64,000 nt of DNA from Ricordea florida (lineage: Eukaryota > Cnidaria > Anthozoa > Corallimorpharia > Ricordeidae): assembly GCA_949710005.1 (NCBI GenBank), contig OX453275.1:25418718-25482717 (forward strand). Direction: 5' to 3'. A program made the translations under genes and the position numbers. The notes beneath the pieces are model-generated. The model saw nothing but the letters and a program-made list of their open reading frames with translations. It made no database searches and was not told the DNA's origin. Each line of letters starts with the position of its first letter. The stretch's first letter is position 1. Shown piece by piece: positions 11,030 to 19,362 of this stretch.

Positions 11030-12085
11030 TCATTTCAAAACAGAATTAGGCGGCAACTCAGTATCATCTGGTACAACTTGAAGCTCCTCCCTTACAAAAC
11101 CACGTCTTGGACCATCTTTTAAAAAATATAAAACTGGTTGATTAGGAGAAATCGTACTTCCTGAAATATAATAAATCTGAATACTCCAAATAGGATCAGT
11201 AGCTCTCCGCCTTTCACCACCCTCAAGCTCACCAGGAGCAAGTAAGTATCTAACCCTAACCTCAATTGGTAGTCTCACTTCATCAAGTCCAACAACTCGC
11301 TTATACATTTTAGTTTCAATATCAACCTCTTTCAGTTTTATAGCATCATCAGGCTCTTTACCGGTTAATCTTGTTGGTGTATTATTCAAAGTTTTCAAAA
11401 TATCTGGTAATCGCTTCACCCATACTCTAGACCTTTCATCACTAAAACCTAAAGCCCCGGCTACGCCGATCATTTCTTGTGCATATTGATGACTAAATAA
11501 TCGCTCACTTAATGTTCTATTTGCTCTTTCCACAAATGCTTGAGCTCTATGGTTTCCAGCTTCACTTCTTTGAATGTTTACATTATGATATTTCATAAGT
11601 TTTGTCACAGCACCCATAAATTCTCTTCCAGGATCAACAATCAAAGTTTTAGGATATTTTAACTTTCTAGAATATATTTTTCTAAAAGCATTTGAAATTT
11701 CTCGACTTTCTTTTGAGGTTAATGGCTCAGCATCTTTGTATCTCGAGGCAACATCAATCACAACCAATGCATATCGATATGTTTTTCTTCCAACTCTATC
11801 ATGAGGTAAAAATAATAAATCTGCTTGGTGAATCTGATTAGGTTTATCCACAGTCCAGTGAGGTCTAGGAATATATTTTGGAGGTGGTAGATATATTTGC
11901 CACATTGCCTGTTTTTCAAGCCATTGTTTTGCTACATTTTCACTTACTTTTGCTTTTTCAGCTAATTTAGAGATTGCAGAATATCCTTTCCAATATCCAG
12001 CAGTTGAATAATATATCCGCTCTAAAAGCGGGCTCGGCTTCGCAGATATTTTTGAAAACCTTCGGGATATGTTTTCGTTACTCAT
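11030..12085 (-). CDS. INT: Element A retroviral-type integrase
   Basis: An intact 351-residue protein with the start at 12085. Residues about 36-62 form a helix-turn-helix-like stretch. The catalytic core has D89 (HQADLLFLP), D151 (IVDPGREF) and E186 (FVERANR), giving the D,D-35-E spacing of retroviral and Polinton integrases. I do not see the HHCC zinc motif of retroviruses. Its stop lies one base from the polymerase stop, an arrangement kept in element B. It would insert the linear genome and make the 5-bp duplications. Compared with element B it has two extra segments (about residues 6-22 and 207-215) encoded by GC-rich palindromic inserts. Confidence 0.9.
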   Translation of the reverse strand: MSNENISRRFSKISAKPSPLLERIYYSTAGYWKGYSAISKLAEKAKVSENVAKQWLEKQAMWQIYLPPPKYIPRPHWTVDKPNQIHQADLLFLPHDRVGRKTYRYALVVIDVASRYKDAEPLTSKESREISNAFRKIYSRKLKYPKTLIVDPGREFMGAVTKLMKYHNVNIQRSEAGNHRAQAFVERANRTLSERLFSHQYAQEMIGVAGALGFSDERSRVWVKRLPDILKTLNNTPTRLTGKEPDDAIKLKEVDIETKMYKRVVGLDEVRLPIEVRVRYLLAPGELEGGERRRATDPIWSIQIYYISGSTISPNQPVLYFLKDGPRRGFVREELQVVPDDTELPPNSVLK

Positions 12086-12118
12086 TTAAAGATTACTCCA
12101 CCCTTCCTTAAAATAAAT
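12086..12118 (+). promoter_or_regulatory. Divergent integrase-MCP promoter region
   Basis: Only 33 bases separate the two start codons. TTTAAAGATTAC (12086-12097) points toward the capsid gene; the integrase ATG overlaps its edge. One short region probably drives both genes. Confidence 0.5.
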
Positions 12119-13363
12119 ATGACAACCGTATCTGAAAAAATTAATCCAAACAGAATTCCAAGAGAGCCACTCGGTTTGAAAGCGGAATCAATATTGAATA
12201 GAATTACACTAAATCCGTCATCAGCTGATCCTGGAGAAACACTATATATAAATATTCCAAAACTTACCCAGAATTTAGTTCTCATACCTGGAAGTTTATC
12301 TCTACTATTTAATTTGACTGTTGATGGTCATGTCGATAATACCCTCGTGAATAATGTAGGTAGTAACCTTGTATCCAGGCTCAGGGTTCTTTTTGGTGGT
12401 GAAACACTACAGGATACTCAAAGATACGATCTATTTCAAACCTACCATGACTTATTCTTAACAGATGAAGAACGAGAGGATAGATTAAGGCAAGGTATTT
12501 CTTCTGTAAACATGAGGAAACTCAGGACAAATGCAGGTGATAAGGTAGACACAGATGCAAAAGAAGTAGCCCTTGCAGTAGTACATAACACCAAGTACCA
12601 TATCCCACTAAATCATCCTATTCTCAACGATCATGGGGCTTTCTATCCAAAGGCATTAGATCATCAGCTAATATTTGAGATTACACTAGCTCCAGTTAAC
12701 GATATTGTTGTTTATTCTGATACAACCAAGCCACCAACTTATAAAATCACAAACCTTGAGTTGGAATATTCTTGTATATCAAGCGAATACTTAGCTCGTG
12801 AGGCACAGGCAGCTTATCAGGTTGGTAAAGGATTCTTTTACGAGAATGTCACTCTACACAAAACTTTCACCATATCCAGACCTACTGATAGTGTTATAAA
12901 CCAGCATATTAATCTACCTAGAAGGTCAATTACAGGGATATTATGTTTGTTTACATTACCATATGGTGTAGGAGCACGAGATTCTGAGAATTTTTTCAAT
13001 CCAGGTATCACCTCAATCAATATCGATGTTAATGGTGTACCAAACCGTTTCTACTCTAAGGGAATGGTACCTTCAGACCTCTGGGAGTCGGTAAAGAAAC
13101 GTTTTGGACCGACCGAAGGGCGGCAGTCGGTAAAGGAAAAGGATTTTTATAGTAATAAGTTTGCTCTGTGGATAGATTTGAGAACACACCCAGATAATAG
13201 TATTCATGGAGGGGGTCTGGCATTAAACAATGCACAAGATGGTGTAAAAATAGAAATTAAAAGAAAACTTAGTGGATCTGGTATTATGACCTGTTATATG
13301 TTTGTGGTAGCCGATGCGTTGATGGAGATAATGAATTCAGGTTTGCGCTCCATTATGTACTAA
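12119..13363 (+). CDS. MCP: Element A major capsid protein, double jelly-roll type
   Basis: An intact 414-residue protein, rich in beta strands, with segments typical of Polinton/adintovirus hexon-like capsid proteins as I recall them: RLRVLFGGETLQDTQRYDL, then YHDLFL, SVNMRKLR and a conserved end ALMEIMNS. It would form the icosahedral shell. It sits next to the packaging ATPase, as in Polintons. Start 12119 is supported by the element B homologue at 39179-40417, which begins with a similar EINPNRIP stretch. Compared with B it carries a GC-rich extra segment near 13109-13135, in a loop before DFY-NKFALWIDLR. The assignment rests on context and pattern, not a search. Confidence 0.8.
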   Translation: MTTVSEKINPNRIPREPLGLKAESILNRITLNPSSADPGETLYINIPKLTQNLVLIPGSLSLLFNLTVDGHVDNTLVNNVGSNLVSRLRVLFGGETLQDTQRYDLFQTYHDLFLTDEEREDRLRQGISSVNMRKLRTNAGDKVDTDAKEVALAVVHNTKYHIPLNHPILNDHGAFYPKALDHQLIFEITLAPVNDIVVYSDTTKPPTYKITNLELEYSCISSEYLAREAQAAYQVGKGFFYENVTLHKTFTISRPTDSVINQHINLPRRSITGILCLFTLPYGVGARDSENFFNPGITSINIDVNGVPNRFYSKGMVPSDLWESVKKRFGPTEGRQSVKEKDFYSNKFALWIDLRTHPDNSIHGGGLALNNAQDGVKIEIKRKLSGSGIMTCYMFVVADALMEIMNSGLRSIMY

Positions 13364-13448
13364 GTAAAAAGCGCACCCCGAACGAAGTGAGGAAACTTAC
13401 GCTCTATAATGTATTAGTTAAAAGAAAGACCCGAAGGAAAAAAAAAAG
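13364..13448 (+). repeat. GC-rich palindromic insert between MCP and ATPase
   Basis: In element B only a TTAGTTAAAAG linker separates the two genes. Here there are added tracts, including GCGCACCCCGAACGAAGTG and GACCCGAAGG, followed by the same TTAGTTAAAAG and a poly-A run before the ATG. The tracts resemble the in-frame inserts elsewhere in A. Confidence 0.6.
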
Positions 13449-14078
13449 ATGGAAGAATTAAGAGATAAAATTCCTTTTCATTGCATTATAACTGGACCAA
13501 CAAATTGTGGAAAGACAAAGTACATCATTGATCAGCTCCGAGGACCATTTCGAAAAGTTTTTCAATGTATTGTTCTAATATGTCCAACTTATTCTAAAAA
13601 TAAAACCTATCATAATTTTGCTCGAGGAGATAAACATTTCTATGTATTATCACCAGATGCTAGTAACATTGATGAGATTAATGAGTTATTAACTGATTGT
13701 CAAACTTTATTCTCCGGAACAAATACACTAATAATTTTAGACGACTGTGCTGTTTCGAGTGATCTGAAGAAACGATCAAACAAGTTTATAGATTTAGCAT
13801 TTTCTGGAAGACATCATGGTTTATCCGTTTGGGTTCTCACTCAGCAATTAACATCTATAGCAAAACCATTCCGTGAAAATGTGGCTTGTGTGGTCTCATT
13901 CCATAATCCATCACAAAAAGGTATGAAGATGTTTTTCGAAGATTATGGAGGTGATTTAGACTCTGAAACTAGTAAAAAGTTTATACAACTCCTGAAAACT
14001 GAAAACTATTCTAGACTTTGTTTATCTTTACGTCACCCATTTAATTGCTATTTAGAGATTCCTGAAGTTGTAAATTAA
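13449..14078 (+). CDS. ATP: Element A genome-packaging ATPase (FtsK/A32 type)
   Basis: An intact 209-residue P-loop NTPase. Walker A is GPTNCGKT (residues 16-23), Walker B is LIILDD (94-99), and a VLTQQ segment (129-133) fits the sensor position of the HerA/FtsK/A32 class. It would pump genome DNA into preformed capsids. It follows the MCP directly, the standard Polinton pairing. The homologue in B (38545-39171) has 208 residues and no indel of note; relic C carries a frameshifted copy. Short length is normal for this class. Confidence 0.88.
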   Translation: MEELRDKIPFHCIITGPTNCGKTKYIIDQLRGPFRKVFQCIVLICPTYSKNKTYHNFARGDKHFYVLSPDASNIDEINELLTDCQTLFSGTNTLIILDDCAVSSDLKKRSNKFIDLAFSGRHHGLSVWVLTQQLTSIAKPFRENVACVVSFHNPSQKGMKMFFEDYGGDLDSETSKKFIQLLKTENYSRLCLSLRHPFNCYLEIPEVVN

Positions 14079-14081
14079 AAT

Positions 14082-14240
14082 ATGAAAGAATTTGAAGATG
14101 ATGATGATTATAATTATGAGACGTGCCAAGATGAGTTGGAAAAGTTGATTGATCGAGAACTTATAAAATTTGTAGGTTTATTAGGGCTGGTTGGATTCCA
14201 GAGCTATCTTTTAATACTATATTATCATCTCATTCAGTGA
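14082..14240 (+). CDS. Small membrane ORF, possible partial duplicate
   Basis: A 52-codon frame with an acidic N-terminus (EFEDDDDY) and a hydrophobic C-terminus (VGLLGLVGFQSYLLILYY). The DNA around TTCCAGAGCTATCTTTTA also occurs in the membrane segment of the gene at 14903-15424, so this may be a decayed partial duplicate. Element B has nothing here. I do not know that it is expressed. Confidence 0.35.
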   Translation: MKEFEDDDDYNYETCQDELEKLIDRELIKFVGLLGLVGFQSYLLILYYHLIQ

Positions 14241-14327
14241 TTTCAGCGTAGCTGTTCGGCAAAGCCGTTTTAAAAGAATCTATGTTTTATTACAAGTCTA
14301 AAGACCAGCTGTGATGAAAATTAAAAG
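14241..14327 (+). promoter_or_regulatory. Leader with palindromic tract and TTTTAAAAGAATCTATG box
   Basis: It contains ATTTCAGCGTAGCTG, repeated almost exactly near 26484, and GGCAAAGCC. A box TTTTAAAAGAATCTATG then precedes the next gene. B has the corresponding TTTAAAAGAATCTAT without the GC-rich part. Confidence 0.45.
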
Positions 14328-14867
14328 ATGGCAGAAGTTGAAGATTATATTGAAGAAACAAAAGATGAGGTAAAACATAATGATTATGATAATGAAGTTG
14401 AAATAAAACAAGAATCACTAGCCATTCTCGCATCTCTTGGAACCACAAAGGAATATTTAGGTGTTGATATGAGTCTAGGTGATATAAAAAAATTATCGGT
14501 AAAAGACATTGAAAAATATTATAATCGATATCAGGCAGTATTAGGTAAGAAAATTAGTGGCGGATTAGTAGATTCATCTCTCCAATTAGTTTCACAAGTC
14601 ATTTCTTACTTAGTTCCAGTAGATGATATAGAAGCACTTTGTGTGGATTTGAAGAATGATGATTTGGTTAATCGCGAACTGACAAACATTGTAGGTCTCT
14701 TAGCATTGAAAGCAGGAAGGTTGGCAGCACTTGCTAGCGGACTATTCCAGGTTGCTAAACATGTTAAATTCAACAAAGACCCGAAGGGCCCCGAAGGAAT
14801 ACAAGAAGTTTCAAAGACAATTACAGATAATGCTAACAAAACTGAGCATATAACTGAGCACAACTGA
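14328..14867 (+). CDS. Conserved element protein, 179 residues, function unknown
   Basis: Homologous to 38037-38513 (158 residues) in B and to fragments at 55200-55651 in C. The N-terminus is acidic. The core has SLAILASLG, TKEYLGV and KYYNRYQAVLG, then two hydrophobic helices, the second around LLALKAGRLAALASGLFQ. Near the end a GC-rich insert adds the segment DPKGPEGI, absent in B. I do not recognise the family. Position after the ATPase suggests a virion or assembly protein. Confidence 0.75.
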   Translation: MAEVEDYIEETKDEVKHNDYDNEVEIKQESLAILASLGTTKEYLGVDMSLGDIKKLSVKDIEKYYNRYQAVLGKKISGGLVDSSLQLVSQVISYLVPVDDIEALCVDLKNDDLVNRELTNIVGLLALKAGRLAALASGLFQVAKHVKFNKDPKGPEGIQEVSKTITDNANKTEHITEHN

Positions 14868-14902
14868 TTTAAAGATTCTTTACTTTGAGAAATAAAATAA
14901 TA

Positions 14903-15424
14903 ATGTCAGAAGCTGTTGAACAAATTACAGCCCCGAAGGGCCCCGGAGGAATTGATCCCAAGCCTGAAAATAAAGATTCAAAAAAGAAAGAGAAAGAAAC
15001 CGGCGGAGCCGGAGCCGCCCTACGGGCGAAAGATCCTAAAAAGGTTGCGGCTGGTAAGAAACTAGCTGAATATAACAAAAAAGCAAAAGAAGCACTAGCT
15101 AGAGAGACCCTACGGGCCGCGGAGCAAATGAAACGTGAAGAAAAAATGAAACAGGAAGAAGAAACTAAAAATGAAGAAAATTATAATGAAGATGGTGATT
15201 ATAAGGCTTGGCTTCCAGAGCTATCTTTTACTACTGTATTATCTATTGTTGGAATAGGTTTCACCGCATTTGATATGTTTATGAGATACCGACAAAGTCC
15301 AAAGGAGGATAATAAAAATAGGATACCAGATTTATCTCAAGTTCCAACTAAAGTTCCACCTACAAATATCCCCATCCAACCCTCACAACCAGCATCACAA
15401 CCTCTTAAAATGGGAATGTTATGA
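14903..15424 (+). CDS. Conserved single-pass membrane protein
   Basis: The start is set at ATG 14903 because B (37585-37995) begins at the equivalent MSDE; an upstream TTG at 14885 is not conserved. Residues 1-95 are lysine-, glutamate- and alanine-rich and probably helical (DPKKVAAGKKLAEYNKKAKE conserved in both copies). A single hydrophobic segment, LSFTTVLSIVGIGFTAFDMF, and a proline-rich tail follow. Three GC-rich inserts (about 14930, 15003 and 15106) add segments such as TLRAAEQ that B lacks. TTTAAAGATTCTTTAC lies just upstream. It is probably a virion membrane or scaffold protein (inference). Confidence 0.75.
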   Translation: MSEAVEQITAPKGPGGIDPKPENKDSKKKEKETGGAGAALRAKDPKKVAAGKKLAEYNKKAKEALARETLRAAEQMKREEKMKQEEETKNEENYNEDGDYKAWLPELSFTTVLSIVGIGFTAFDMFMRYRQSPKEDNKNRIPDLSQVPTKVPPTNIPIQPSQPASQPLKMGML

Positions 15425-15429
15425 TGTGA

Positions 15430-15450
15430 TTTAAAGATTTCTTATTGATA
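15430..15450 (+). promoter_or_regulatory. TTTAAAGATTTCTTATTGAT box
   Basis: This extended box lies about 13-30 bases before ATG 15463. Nearly the same 20 bases precede 16206 and 17478. Confidence 0.6.
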
Positions 15451-15462
15451 CAGTAAAAAATT

Positions 15463-15681
15463 ATGTCAACTGAAAACAAACTTGTGAAAACTGTTACTGA
15501 TTCTGCAGTCCTTATCGGATTAGCAGCTGGAGTTGGTTATGTAGCTAAAAAGGCTATGAAAGAATCATTTATGAACGATCCATCCTCAAGTATTACAAAT
15601 TATGCCAAGTGGGTAGCTGTATTGTCAGGTAGTATGTATCTAAAAACATATTTAGAGGATCAAAAGATTTTACCGACCTAA
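15463..15681 (+). CDS. Conserved 72-residue hydrophobic protein
   Basis: It differs from the B homologue (37325-37543) at only a few residues, making it the best conserved protein of the block; C has a frameshifted copy at 56117-56347. Two hydrophobic stretches are seen (AVLIGLAAGVGYVAKKA and WVAVLSGSMYLKTYL) with SFMNDPSSSITNYAK between. It is probably a small membrane protein of the particle; no family is recognised. Confidence 0.75.
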   Translation: MSTENKLVKTVTDSAVLIGLAAGVGYVAKKAMKESFMNDPSSSITNYAKWVAVLSGSMYLKTYLEDQKILPT

Positions 15682-15733
15682 AGGGGAGGAACCTCAAATT
15701 AAGGATTTATAGACCTGAGCGAAGCGAAGAAAC

Positions 15734-16153
15734 ATGGCAGCAATAGCAATGATGGTTGGAGGAGCTATTTTGAACGCTACAGCTTTTGTTGGTGGTTCAT
15801 ATCTTGCAAAATCTCTATCTGGTGATAAAACAGATACAGAACGAATACGACATGATAAGGCATTAGAAAAATATCAAAAAGATTATGCAGAATATCAGGA
15901 AAATAGACAGAAAATAATTTATTGGAAAGAACAACAAAAGGATGCAAAATATCAGGCATCAAAAAATATTTCTAATACCGATGAAGCTTTGAAATTGTAT
16001 AGTCAGACACATAAACCAAAATTCTCTGAAACTCTGAAAGAGCCCCGCTTTGCGGATTATTATAGACCTAGTGACAATCAAAAGATGGGTGAAATGGCAT
16101 ATGTAGGTGGTGGTATGTTAGCTTTAGGTTATATGGTAAGTAAATTCTTTTAG
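15734..16153 (+). CDS. Conserved 139-residue protein with N- and C-terminal hydrophobic segments
   Basis: The N-terminal segment AIAMMVGGAILNATAFVGGS is followed by a charged helix (RHDKALEKYQKDYAEYQE), then a QKMGEMAYVGGGMLALGY hydrophobic end. Homologues are 36909-37301 in B and 56363-56758 in C. A GC-rich insert (about 16039-16055) adds EPRFA-type residues relative to B. A GAGCGAAGCGAAG tract also interrupts the leader just before the ATG. Function unknown. Confidence 0.75.
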   Translation: MAAIAMMVGGAILNATAFVGGSYLAKSLSGDKTDTERIRHDKALEKYQKDYAEYQENRQKIIYWKEQQKDAKYQASKNISNTDEALKLYSQTHKPKFSETLKEPRFADYYRPSDNQKMGEMAYVGGGMLALGYMVSKFF

Positions 16154-16173
16154 AGATAATTGTATGTGATTAG

Positions 16174-16193
16174 TTTAAAGATTTCTTACTGAT
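16174..16193 (+). promoter_or_regulatory. TTTAAAGATTTCTTACTGAT box
   Basis: It is followed by AGTAAAAAATC and the ATG at 16206. The same sequence with one or two changes lies upstream of the B homologue (near 36865-36890, minus strand). Confidence 0.65.
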
Positions 16194-16205
16194 GAGTAAA
16201 AAATC

Positions 16206-17402
16206 ATGGCAGAAGGAGGAGAATTACCAGATTTTGATCCAACCGATCTAGGTGGTGATATTGATAGAGAAAATATGGAAATGGGTACAATATCATCCAC
16301 CACTGGTCTAATTAACCTTGATGATGATGAAGAAACCTCATTTGGTGGTAGGGAATATGAAAAGGATGGTGCTATACCTAAATCACCAAAAACTATTTTT
16401 AGTGAACTTGAAAAAAATCAAGATGAATCTGAAGATGAGATTAAATCATTATTTCCTAATGCAGATACTTCTAATTTTATACATTGGTATGATGAATATG
16501 GACAATTAAAAGTAAAATTGAATAGGAAAGGAGCAAAACCTTACTCATTATTCAAAGGAGGCAAATTGAATGATGAAATTCCTGATACAATCAGAAAAGC
16601 TCTAGGTGTTGATTATGAAACCATGCTTATACAAAATAATAATCTTTTATCACAATTGAATGAAGCTAATGAACAAAATAGGGATTTACTTAATGTGTTA
16701 CAAGGATTGGAAGCAACCACAAAAGTATATCCTATGGAGATTAGTCGATATGAGGAAAAAGAAAAAGAAATCCGTCAATTCGCTGAGAAACAACAAGTGG
16801 AAAAAACGGAAATAAAAAGTCTTTTTGATGCAACTGTTAAACAGAATATAGAATTAAAAATAAGGGTTGATAACCTTTTGAATGAAACAAAACTATACAA
16901 AGATGAAATAGATAAGTATAAGAAGGGACAATCTAATTTAACAAAGTTAGAACAAAGTAATGAACGTTACAAAAATGAGTTAGATAAATTGAGAGAAGTG
17001 TTGAGAAAACAAATAATTTCCAATCAAGAAAAAATTGGTGAAATAGATAAACGAAATGATGAAATACTTAAAAATCTACCATTAAGAGAACGGGTAAAGG
17101 CTATCTTCAAAAAATATGGTTTTACAGTCTTTGCTGTTGTGAGTGCTGTAGGTGTGGTTATTGGTGTAATAATTTCTAATCTTTCTAAAGGTCTAGCCAA
17201 ATTGGGTAAAGGTGTTGGTAATGGGTTGAAAACTATTGGTAAGAAACTAGGTGAAATATTACCTGGAATGGTTGGAGCCATCGTGAGCTTTCTTTTCAAA
17301 ACAGCGGGTGAGGTTATTGGATTTTTAGGTAAGAACGCTTGGTTGTTGATAATGGCTGTGGTTCTATATTTTGTGGAAAGGGTAAAGACCGCGAAGCGAT
17401 AA
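16206..17402 (+). CDS. Long coiled-coil protein with membrane-active C-terminus
   Basis: 398 residues. The N-terminus is acidic. Residues about 140-290 form a long charged coiled coil. The last 105 residues are a conserved hydrophobic domain starting RVKAIFKKYGFTVFAVVSAV, with glycine-rich amphipathic repeats (LAKLGKGVGNGLKTIGKKLG), two further membrane segments and a basic tail. Homologues are 35625-36860 in B and 56784-58127 (broken) in C. I recall the same C-terminal domain in many uncharacterised cnidarian proteins. The layout would suit a tape-like or membrane-remodelling virion protein, but that is a guess. Confidence 0.7.
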   Translation: MAEGGELPDFDPTDLGGDIDRENMEMGTISSTTGLINLDDDEETSFGGREYEKDGAIPKSPKTIFSELEKNQDESEDEIKSLFPNADTSNFIHWYDEYGQLKVKLNRKGAKPYSLFKGGKLNDEIPDTIRKALGVDYETMLIQNNNLLSQLNEANEQNRDLLNVLQGLEATTKVYPMEISRYEEKEKEIRQFAEKQQVEKTEIKSLFDATVKQNIELKIRVDNLLNETKLYKDEIDKYKKGQSNLTKLEQSNERYKNELDKLREVLRKQIISNQEKIGEIDKRNDEILKNLPLRERVKAIFKKYGFTVFAVVSAVGVVIGVIISNLSKGLAKLGKGVGNGLKTIGKKLGEILPGMVGAIVSFLFKTAGEVIGFLGKNAWLLIMAVVLYFVERVKTAKR

Positions 17403-17443
17403 TTTAAAAAAAGAAGAGACGATAACAAACCTTTCCGAATTCA

Positions 17444-17463
17444 TTTAAAGATTTCCTATTGAT
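17444..17463 (+). promoter_or_regulatory. TTTAAAGATTTCCTATTGAT box
   Basis: This is the third copy of the extended box, before ATG 17478, followed by CAGTAAAATACAAT. Confidence 0.6.
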
Positions 17464-17477
17464 CAGTAAAATACAAT

Positions 17478-18125
17478 ATGGAAGACTATAATAAAATTTA
17501 CGGCGTGGCCGGTCCCGAGCAAAGCTCGATTTATCCTCAATTACCAATGAATGGCGATCCACTTAATTTCAGATTACAAAAGTCATGCGAAGTACTACAA
17601 AATCTTGAGAGGGAAATTAAACATTATGAGGATGTTAGGAAAAAATACAATAGAGCAAGAGGTATATTTACAAAAATAAGTGTTAGTAGTGGGGTGTTTT
17701 CAGTTATTCTATCTGCAAGTGGACTTGGAACCTCCCTTACTGGTTTTGGTGCTGTTGTTGGTATCCCATTAGGAGCGGTTGGCGGTATTTGTGGGGGAAT
17801 ATCAGTTGGATTCGGTGCGGCTTCTAAACGACTTTCCCATAAAGTTAGTAAACATGAACAGACAGTTTCTCTAGCAAAAGCAAAAGTAAATACCATTCAC
17901 GACTTGGTTTCAAAGGCACTAAAAGATAACTCTATCTCTGACCAAGAATTTTCTCTAATTTTATCAGAAGTAGAAAAATTTGAAAAACTAAAACTCGAAA
18001 TCCGCCAAAAAACTCATAAAGATACAGAAAAAAACTTAAATATGAATCAGATAAGAACAGAGGTTCGAGCGGAAATATTAAAGGACCTGACCGAAGGGAG
18101 GGGAAGAACAGCTCCCGTACGTTGA
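17478..18125 (+). CDS. Conserved glycine-rich membrane protein with helical tail
   Basis: 215 residues. Two hydrophobic glycine-rich segments (VFSVILSASGLGTSLTGFG and GIPLGAVGGICGGISVGFGA) are followed by a charged helical half (SKRLSHKVSKHEQTVSLAKA). Homologues are 34621-35217 in B and 58172-58609 in C. Residues 9-19 (a GVAGPE segment) come from a GC-rich insert at 17499-17532 that B lacks, and the C-terminus is changed by a CCGAAGG tract. It is probably a membrane or capsid-lining protein; no family is recognised. Confidence 0.7.
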   Translation: MEDYNKIYGVAGPEQSSIYPQLPMNGDPLNFRLQKSCEVLQNLEREIKHYEDVRKKYNRARGIFTKISVSSGVFSVILSASGLGTSLTGFGAVVGIPLGAVGGICGGISVGFGAASKRLSHKVSKHEQTVSLAKAKVNTIHDLVSKALKDNSISDQEFSLILSEVEKFEKLKLEIRQKTHKDTEKNLNMNQIRTEVRAEILKDLTEGRGRTAPVR

Positions 18126-18250
18126 AAATGACATTTGAGAGAACTCCTGTAGGATGTAATTGTTTTGCTGGTATTAGAAAAGAATGGTATTAGAAGAAAC
18201 CGGAGGTGATTTCCTTCGGACCGGCAAGGCTGATTTAAAAACATCATGTT
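18126..18250 (+). promoter_or_regulatory. Leader with GC-rich tract
   Basis: It contains ACCGGAGGTGATTTCCTTCG followed by GACCGGC, an inverted GC-rich tract, and then GATTTAAAAACATC, conserved before the B homologue. Confidence 0.4.
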
Positions 18251-19083
18251 ATGAACAAAAAAGTGGTATTATTTAATGATTTCAGAAACATGTATCCAAG
18301 GGCTGATATAAGCCATTTCACATTTGTGCCTGATTCGTATGGCGGATATATTAAATGGCAGGTTGATGGTACAACAATAATGTCAAATGATGATCCTACT
18401 GGAAAAACATGGATTGATGATCTGTCACCCCGTTTGAAAAGAATTTTATGGAAAGATTTAGGGTTGAGCGAAGCGAAGAACTTGGATGATCCTTCGGGGT
18501 TTACCTCTGATGAAGTGAGTTCATTTCCAAATAGTTTAACATTGACTAATCGATCTTATCCAATACCAGCTGTTAATTTTGATGACTTTTCAACTGACAT
18601 AACAAAAATGCTAACCTCGCTGGATATATACGTTTCAAATACCAAGAAATTCACAGCAAAGATGAGAAACATATTTACATCACAAGTTGTTACTTTCAAA
18701 TTTGGTAAACAGAGTAGAAAATGGTTGAATGCACCTGATATGAATTATTGGCCTCAACAACTTAACTTTGCAGTTTGGTGTGCAACATCTGGTTGTGGTA
18801 TAAGTCCTTTTGAAAGTCTAAATTACCCCAAAGTAGTGAATAGCTTCATTAAATTTCATGTGTATTTCACAATAAGGCGGATATTATATGAATTAAGTCT
18901 TCCCTTACCTGATGAGCAACCTTTTGTAATAAATAATAATCCCTATAGTAAAGTAGCATATCAACGTTTGTGTGCAGAATTTAGCATATCAAAAAACTCA
19001 GACTTTAGATGGAAAGGTGGTAGAAACGACGGATTGGGAGATATATTCCTTGATTATGGTGCAGGATATCATGGAAAAGGAGG
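18251..19083 (+). pseudogene. 511-residue-type structural gene, 5' part, cut by Gypsy
   Basis: The first 277 codons of a gene whose intact homologue is 32984-34519 in B (511 residues). It contains FNDFRNMYPRAD, YGGYIKW, a DDPTGKTWIDDLSPRLK stretch and WLNAPDMNYWPQQLNFAVW. The Gypsy LTR begins at 19084 and the frame runs into it until 19111. The remainder resumes after the second GGAGG at 24899. A GC-rich insert at about 18468-18510 (GAGCGAAGCGAAG and CCTTCGGGG) adds about 14 residues absent from B. I do not recognise the family; size and position suggest a minor capsid or vertex protein. Confidence 0.8.
19079..19083. repeat. Gypsy target-site duplication (GGAGG), left
   Basis: GGAGG at 19079-19083 is repeated at 24899-24903, just outside the two LTRs. 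A 5-bp duplication is usual for Metaviridae. Confidence 0.9.
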
Positions 19084-19236
19084 TGTGGTGTTTCGGGCCC
19101 AAGTAGAATAAAAGATTCCGGCACTTAAACAACGATAACAATTTTTATTTCTCTGTCTCCGAGCACATGCTCCCGTTCTGCATCCCATAATGCACTAGGG
19201 ATCATGTGACTCACATGTCACAATAGAAACACTACA
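19084..19236 (-). repeat. Gypsy 3' LTR (153 bp)
   Basis: Matches 24746-24898 base for base as far as I can see. AATAAA occurs at 19109-19114 on the plus strand; I see no clear minus-strand signal. Confidence 0.93.
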
Positions 19237-19246
19237 TCTCCCCCTA
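19237..19246 (-). other. Gypsy polypurine tract
   Basis: On the minus strand TAGGGGGAGA directly precedes the 3' LTR, the expected place for plus-strand priming. Confidence 0.75.
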
Positions 19247-19362
19247 AGTTATTACAAATGTTAGTACTAGAGAAAAACTAAATGAAAGGTATTACGAACC
19301 TAATTGAAGTCTTTAAAACAAACATACAGTCTCTCTCTTAATGTCTCTTGCACAATCTAAAA

